A stretch of DNA of 64,000 nt from Euryodendron excelsum (taxonomy: Eukaryota; Streptophyta; Magnoliopsida; Ericales; Pentaphylacaceae): assembly GCA_033060915.1 (NCBI GenBank), contig CM065384.1, forward strand, positions 37,906,501 to 37,970,500. The letters run 5' to 3'. Under the pieces are notes generated by a model, which had not been told where the DNA came from, made no database searches, and saw only the letters and a list, made by a program, of their open reading frames with translations. Numbering within the stretch: the stretch's first letter is position 1; every line of letters starts with the position of its first letter. Of the stretch, positions 60,143-64,000 are shown piece after piece. The position numbers and the translations under genes are program-made.

Positions 60143-61941
60143 ATGTTGTTATGGCATCCCTTCTTTTACTCTCTCCTTCCCCTGTTTCTCTTCTTAGCCT
60201 TCCTCCTCAAATGGCTGTCCACTGCTCCAACACCCTACAAAAACAGGCCACCTTCTCCCTCAAAGCTCCCAATAATTGGTAACCTCCACAAAATCGGCCT
60301 ATTCCCTCATCGTTCGCTCAATTCACTAGCTCAAAAATATGGATCCCTCATGCTGCTTCAATTCGGCAGAGTGCCTGTTCTTGTTGTCTCCTCTGCCGAT
60401 GCAGCTCGTGAAATCATGAAAACTCACGATCTTGTCTTCTCAAACAGACCTAAATTGACCTTTGCCAGTAAACTTACGTATGATTCGAAGGACGTGGCTT
60501 TCGCACCTTATGGTGAGTATTGGAGGCAGATGAGAAGCCTATGTGTGCTCCAGCTCTTAAGTAACAAGAGGGTACTATCTTTTCGTGCTGTGAGAGAAGA
60601 AGAGACGTCCCTTATGATTGAGGAGATCAAACGGTCTTGTTCCTCTTCGTCTTCAGTGGTAAATTTGAGCGAAATGTTTGTATCACTTACGAATAATATA
60701 GTGTGTAGAGTGGCCTTGGGGAGGAAGTACAGTGGAGGGGAAGATGGGAGGAAGTTTAAGGAGCTTCTCGCGGAGCAGGGGGAGCTGTTGGGCGTTTTCA
60801 ATGTTGGAGATTACATTCCATGGCTTTTATGGGTGAACCATTTGAATGGTTTGAATACTAGAGTGGGCAAATTGGTCAAGGAGTGGGATTACTTCCTAGA
60901 AAGTGTAGTCGAAGAGCATATGGATCTGCGGGCAAGAGAGAGAAATGGTGAAGGTCGACAAGACTTGGTGGATGTTCTGCTTCAAAATCAAAGAGATAAA
61001 ACGAATGGCTTTGCTATTGATAGAGATAGCGTCAAAGGGATCATCTTGGTAAGGCCTAGTGACTCTGCCTTTCTTTTCTTTCCCAATGTTTTCCTCAAAC
61101 TTTTTTCTTCTCAGGATTCTTAGACATTGAAGGACCTAAAGCAGTAATCCTCCATTCTTTCCTGAACTCTCTTTAACACACTGGTAATTAAGTAGACGGT
61201 TGCAAGCAAGTTTTGAGGAAAAAAATTTCTTTATTTTTATTAATTTTTTTTTTCTGATAGAATTACCCAGGGCTCAGTTGTCTATTTGCATTACTGACAT
61301 TTTCAGCTTCGTACCTATGTTTGTATGCTTTGTAGGACATGTTTGGTGCTGGGACTGATACTACCTTCACAGCTCTAGAGTGGACAACGACTGAGCTCCT
61401 GAGACACCCGAAAGTCTTGAAGGAACTGCAGAATGAAGTGAGAGGATTAGCCAAAGGCAAGCAAGCCATAACCGAAGATCATTTAGAGGGAATGCACTAC
61501 CTAAAAGCGGTGATCAAAGAGACTATGCGTTTACATCCTCCTCTACCATTACTGGTTACTCGAGAATCAACCCAAGATGTCAAAATAATGGGGTATGATA
61601 TTGCAGCCGGCACACAAGTGATCACCAACGCTTGGGCCATTGGAAGAGACCCACTAACATGGGAAGATCCCGAGGAGTTTCGACCAGAGAGGTTCTTGAA
61701 TTCTTCAATAGATTTCAAAGGGCATGACTTTGAGTTGATTCCCTTCGGTTCTGGTCGGAGGGGTTGCCCTGGTATCGTTTTCGCCATGAATGTTGATGAA
61801 CTTGCATTAGCAAGTGTTGTGCACAAGTTTGACTTGTCTTTACCTGGCGGGGCAAATGGAAAGGATTTGGACATGACTGAAGCCGGCGGCATAACTGTTC
61901 ATAAGAAAAGCCCTCTGATTGTTGTTGCAACACCTCACTAG
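60143..61941 (+). CDS. P450-3: CYP71A-like cytochrome P450 (2 exons, 503 aa)
   Basis: Exon 1 is 60143-61048 (302 codons) and exon 2 is 61336-61941; the 287-bp phase-0 intron is GT...AG. The start is the ATG at 60143, which aligns with the starts of P450-1 and P450-2; the frame is open seven codons further upstream but only to a TTG. Anchor residues 1-23, hinge [13 protein letters not shown] (~35-47), WRQMR (127-131), AGTDTT (307-312), ETMR (364-367), PERF (419-422), [10 protein letters not shown] (439-448, haem Cys446). It lacks 6-7 residues before the GRQD motif (~266). Its otherwise invariant VPRE reads VTRE (Thr377), in substrate-recognition site 5, and Phe replaces Ser after AGTDTT. Most diverged of the three. 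Probable ER monooxygenase, substrate unknown. Confidence 0.95.
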
Positions 61942-62546
61942 TGCTGGTGTCGTAAAAGTCTGCTACGGTGCATGACAAGAGCTCCTATATGTTAGACTGG
62001 TCGCTATATGTGTTACTAAGAAATAAAAGGAAATAAGTGCATAGCCACACAAATCTGAACTTTTTGTTAAGTAAATTAATGTAATGTTGTCTCTTCCTTT
62101 TTCTAATGATCAATATGTCATCTTTATGACTCTTCCGATCGATATGCTTTGGCGTAAGAAAATTTCCGTACTACTATTTTGGAGCAGTGGTGGATCAAAG
62201 ATTAGTTGAGGGTTGACCAATGTTAAAATTTCTTAAATTTTGTAAGAAGCATAATAGAACTTTTTGAATTTTAGAATGAACAATACAACTATATTTTATT
62301 AAATATATCCGAATATTTATTACAGAAATAGAGAATTTTAAAAGTTCTGGAACGCTAGGTCTCACTTGCCCCATGTTTGCTAGTGATTAGGAGGACATAC
62401 ATATGGTCAAGTACTTCAAAATGAAAGTTTCTTGCTTAGATTTCATAGATGATTTTCTTAATAATTTGTTTTTACAGATGCTAAATAGCAATTCGAGAGA
62501 AATCTCTCTCTTTCTTCCTATAAAAAGAATATTAAGTGTGGAAAGC

Positions 62547-62643
<97 letters not shown>

Positions 62644-62675
62644 ATTGCATATGAAATCACCACCAAAACTCCAAG
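61942..62675 (+). repeat. 3' flank of P450-3, no gene
   Basis: The first ~60 bp match the region after the stop of the other two genes (GTCTGCTACGGTGCATG). The rest is mostly unlike their flanks. 62640-62670 matches 58508-58540. No gene. Confidence 0.6.
62551..62638. repeat. (GA)n microsatellite, ~43 repeats
   Basis: Uninterrupted GA dinucleotides. The paralogous site near 58470-58505 has only a short GAAAAA-rich stretch. Open frames across it are artefacts of the repeat. Confidence 0.97.
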
Positions 62676-62679
62676 TAAG

Positions 62680-63370
62680 TCACACAGTTCGGCTAACTAG
62701 GTGTCACAAACGGACACTTTTCAAGTGAATTAACCCGTGTGACACTTGTTTTGAGCGGCACCAAGCAAGTAAGTCAATGGGCACCTCGCAAATTAAGCCA
62801 ACACACACACCTAAAGGTGCACAAGTGAGCAACTTAGAAATAACAAACTAAGAACGTTTAAAGTAACAATCGAGGCAAATGGCACACAATTTGCAAGCAA
62901 TAAGATCACTTTTATTGCATTAACAAGTAATTCTAGACTACAATTAGGTGGAAAGTTTAGATAGCTAACAACCAACAAGCTAGGGACTTGAACTCACCTT
63001 ACTATCCTCCCCTATATTTGCTTTTTAAGCCATTTTAAAAATGATACAAAGAAACGTGACCCCTTTTTGAGGAGATATAATGGGTCTACAAAAATATATA
63101 CAAGAAATTTGGCAAAACCCTTTTACATACATTTATATATGACCCTAAACTAATTTTTTAGCCTTTCGAAAAAATTACAACACCTCTCCTCGATAAGGCT
63201 AGGACACAACCAACTTGGATGCCGCACACCTTGACAAGAGAAAATCTACGCATGCATCCAACACTAAACCTACATTTCTAGACTCTATACAATATGTATA
63301 AACATGATAGAGTTGGCACAAGACTGAAAAATGAGGGCATGGGCCCAACCTTGAAGTGCAGCTCGTGGCA
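62680..63370 (-). repeat. 3' LTR of a chromovirus (Ty3/gypsy), ~0.7 kb
   Basis: On the minus strand a polypurine tract GTGGGGGAGAG (63381-63371) is followed by TGCCACGAGCTGCAC, the LTR start at 63370. The other end lies at 62680-62702, where P450-3 flank homology stops; TGTGACA on the minus strand at 62708-62702 is a candidate CA end. AATAAAA (minus, near 62915) could be a poly(A) signal. Confidence 0.65.
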
Positions 63371-64000
63371 CTCTCCCCCACTAATACGGTCGACGTCCTC
63401 GTAGACTTTGAAGCAAGGTACTCCTCCAGCTTGTCCACGAACGGTTGCAAGTCTTCCGCTTTCTCCTAGCTGATCTCCTCATCTCCAAGATCCTTTCACT
63501 TCACTAAGTACTCCAGGTGTGGGCGCCTTGCCTTGACCACTCCGTCGGTGAGAATGTTTTCAACTTGCTTTGGTGCTGGTGGCTTGGCGTTAATGGCTAC
63601 TCTTATGGAGATGTTACGCGTTGAACCTTCCTGATCTGCATGATAGGGCTTGAGACAACTCACGTGGAACACTGGGTGCACTTTCATCCAGGCTGGAGGC
63701 TTCGCCTTGTAAGATGCCTTCCCAATCTTGGCAACAACCGGAACAGGTCTTTCGTACTTTCGCACTAGACGTCTGTCGTGGTTGCGAAGGAATCTGAGTT
63801 ATTTAGGTGTCAATTTAACTAGTACAAGGTCTCCAACTTGGAACTCGAGCGGCCTTCTTCCTTGATTTGCCCACTTCTTTATTCTTTTAAAAGCCTTCTC
63901 CAAGTAAGCTCTTGCTACTTCATTCCCCTACTTCCATTCTTTGGTGAAGTTATAGGCTCTCGGAGACTTCCTAGTATAAGGCTCATCCACTATGTGAGGC
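63371..64000 (-). pseudogene. Chromovirus integrase C-terminus and chromodomain, broken
   Basis: The minus strand encodes LVKLTPK, a stop, LRFLRNHDRRLVRKYERPVP, then VAKIGKASYKAKPPAWMKVH, PVFHVSCLKPYH, TRNISIRVAI and ILTDGVVKARRPHLEYLVK: the GPY/F region of a plant chromovirus integrase followed by a chromodomain. Both chromodomain Trp positions are stops (LEYLVK-stop-K and EEIS-stop-EKAEDLQ). Role in intact elements: integration and targeting to chromatin marks. RT and the rest lie to the right of the window. Resembles Tekay/Reina-type lineages; lineage not certain. Confidence 0.9.

Noticed and set aside
62387..62650. Open frames of Ser-Leu or Arg-Glu repeats
   Set aside because: Both are translations of the (GA)n tract.

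Overview
The window comes from a eudicot nuclear genome and is dominated by transposable elements. It is AT-rich, with plant Ty1/copia and Ty3/gypsy relics, CACTA-, hAT- and Mutator-like DNA elements, long (TA)n and (GA)n tracts, and two-exon A-type cytochrome P450 genes. The species cannot be fixed from sequence alone.

The only intact host genes are three tandem, same-strand (+) CYP71A-like P450 genes: P450-1 (37611-39437, 511 aa), P450-2 (49814-52033, 512 aa) and P450-3 (60143-61941, 503 aa). Each has two exons split by one phase-0 intron just before the I-helix. All keep the membrane anchor, hinge, C-helix Trp-Arg, I-helix AGTDTT, ExxR, PERF and the haem loop [10 protein letters not shown]. 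They lie in repeated units of about 10-12 kb. The roughly 9 kb upstream of P450-1 is paralogous, block by block, to the roughly 8 kb upstream of P450-2. Fossil pieces of the P450 last exon remain in the spacers (4829-6092, 28044-28125, 41387-41815, 58133-58200). The sequence from 2652 rightward is the 3' flank of a further P450 copy that should lie just left of the window, now separated from it by a copia element. The array was therefore once larger and has lost members.

Layout: 1-2651, 5' part of a minus-strand copia element (INT to LTR, RT outside). 2652-6092, P450 3' flank and fossil tails broken by an AT-rich MITE and a 1.1 kb hAT-like element with 8-bp target duplications. 6093-6655, AT-rich DNA. 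6656-11554, CACTA-like element with a ~180-bp tandem array and exon-like cargo. 11555-18670, two truncated gypsy relics head to head with outward-facing ~2.6 kb LTRs. 18690-19335, a stray piece of P450 unit. 19341-27819, second copia relic (minus) with a ~4.57 kb probable solo LTR nested in its integrase. 27820-37610, upstream DNA of P450-1. 37611-41386, P450-1 and its 3' flank. 41387-49813, fossil tail, hAT-like elements and upstream DNA of P450-2 with a Mutator-like insertion. 49814-52285, P450-2. 52286-56234, CACTA-like complex with gene-fragment cargo. 56235-60142, P450 spacer, fossil tail and P450-3 promoter. 60143-62675, P450-3. 62680-64000, 3' end of a minus-strand chromovirus (integrase C-terminus, chromodomain, LTR).

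The P450s should be ER-anchored monooxygenases of specialised metabolism; the substrate is not readable. Their promoters have diverged much more than their coding regions. A hAT-like MITE lies close upstream of P450-1 and P450-2 but was not seen upstream of P450-3. The promoter-proximal block is duplicated in P450-1, and the TATA box is intact in P450-1 and P450-2 but changed to CATAAATA in P450-3. I saw no evidence of a wholly new biological system. The most interesting structures are the decaying P450 array with its exon fossils, the modular MITE in P450 promoters, and the inverted gypsy pair.
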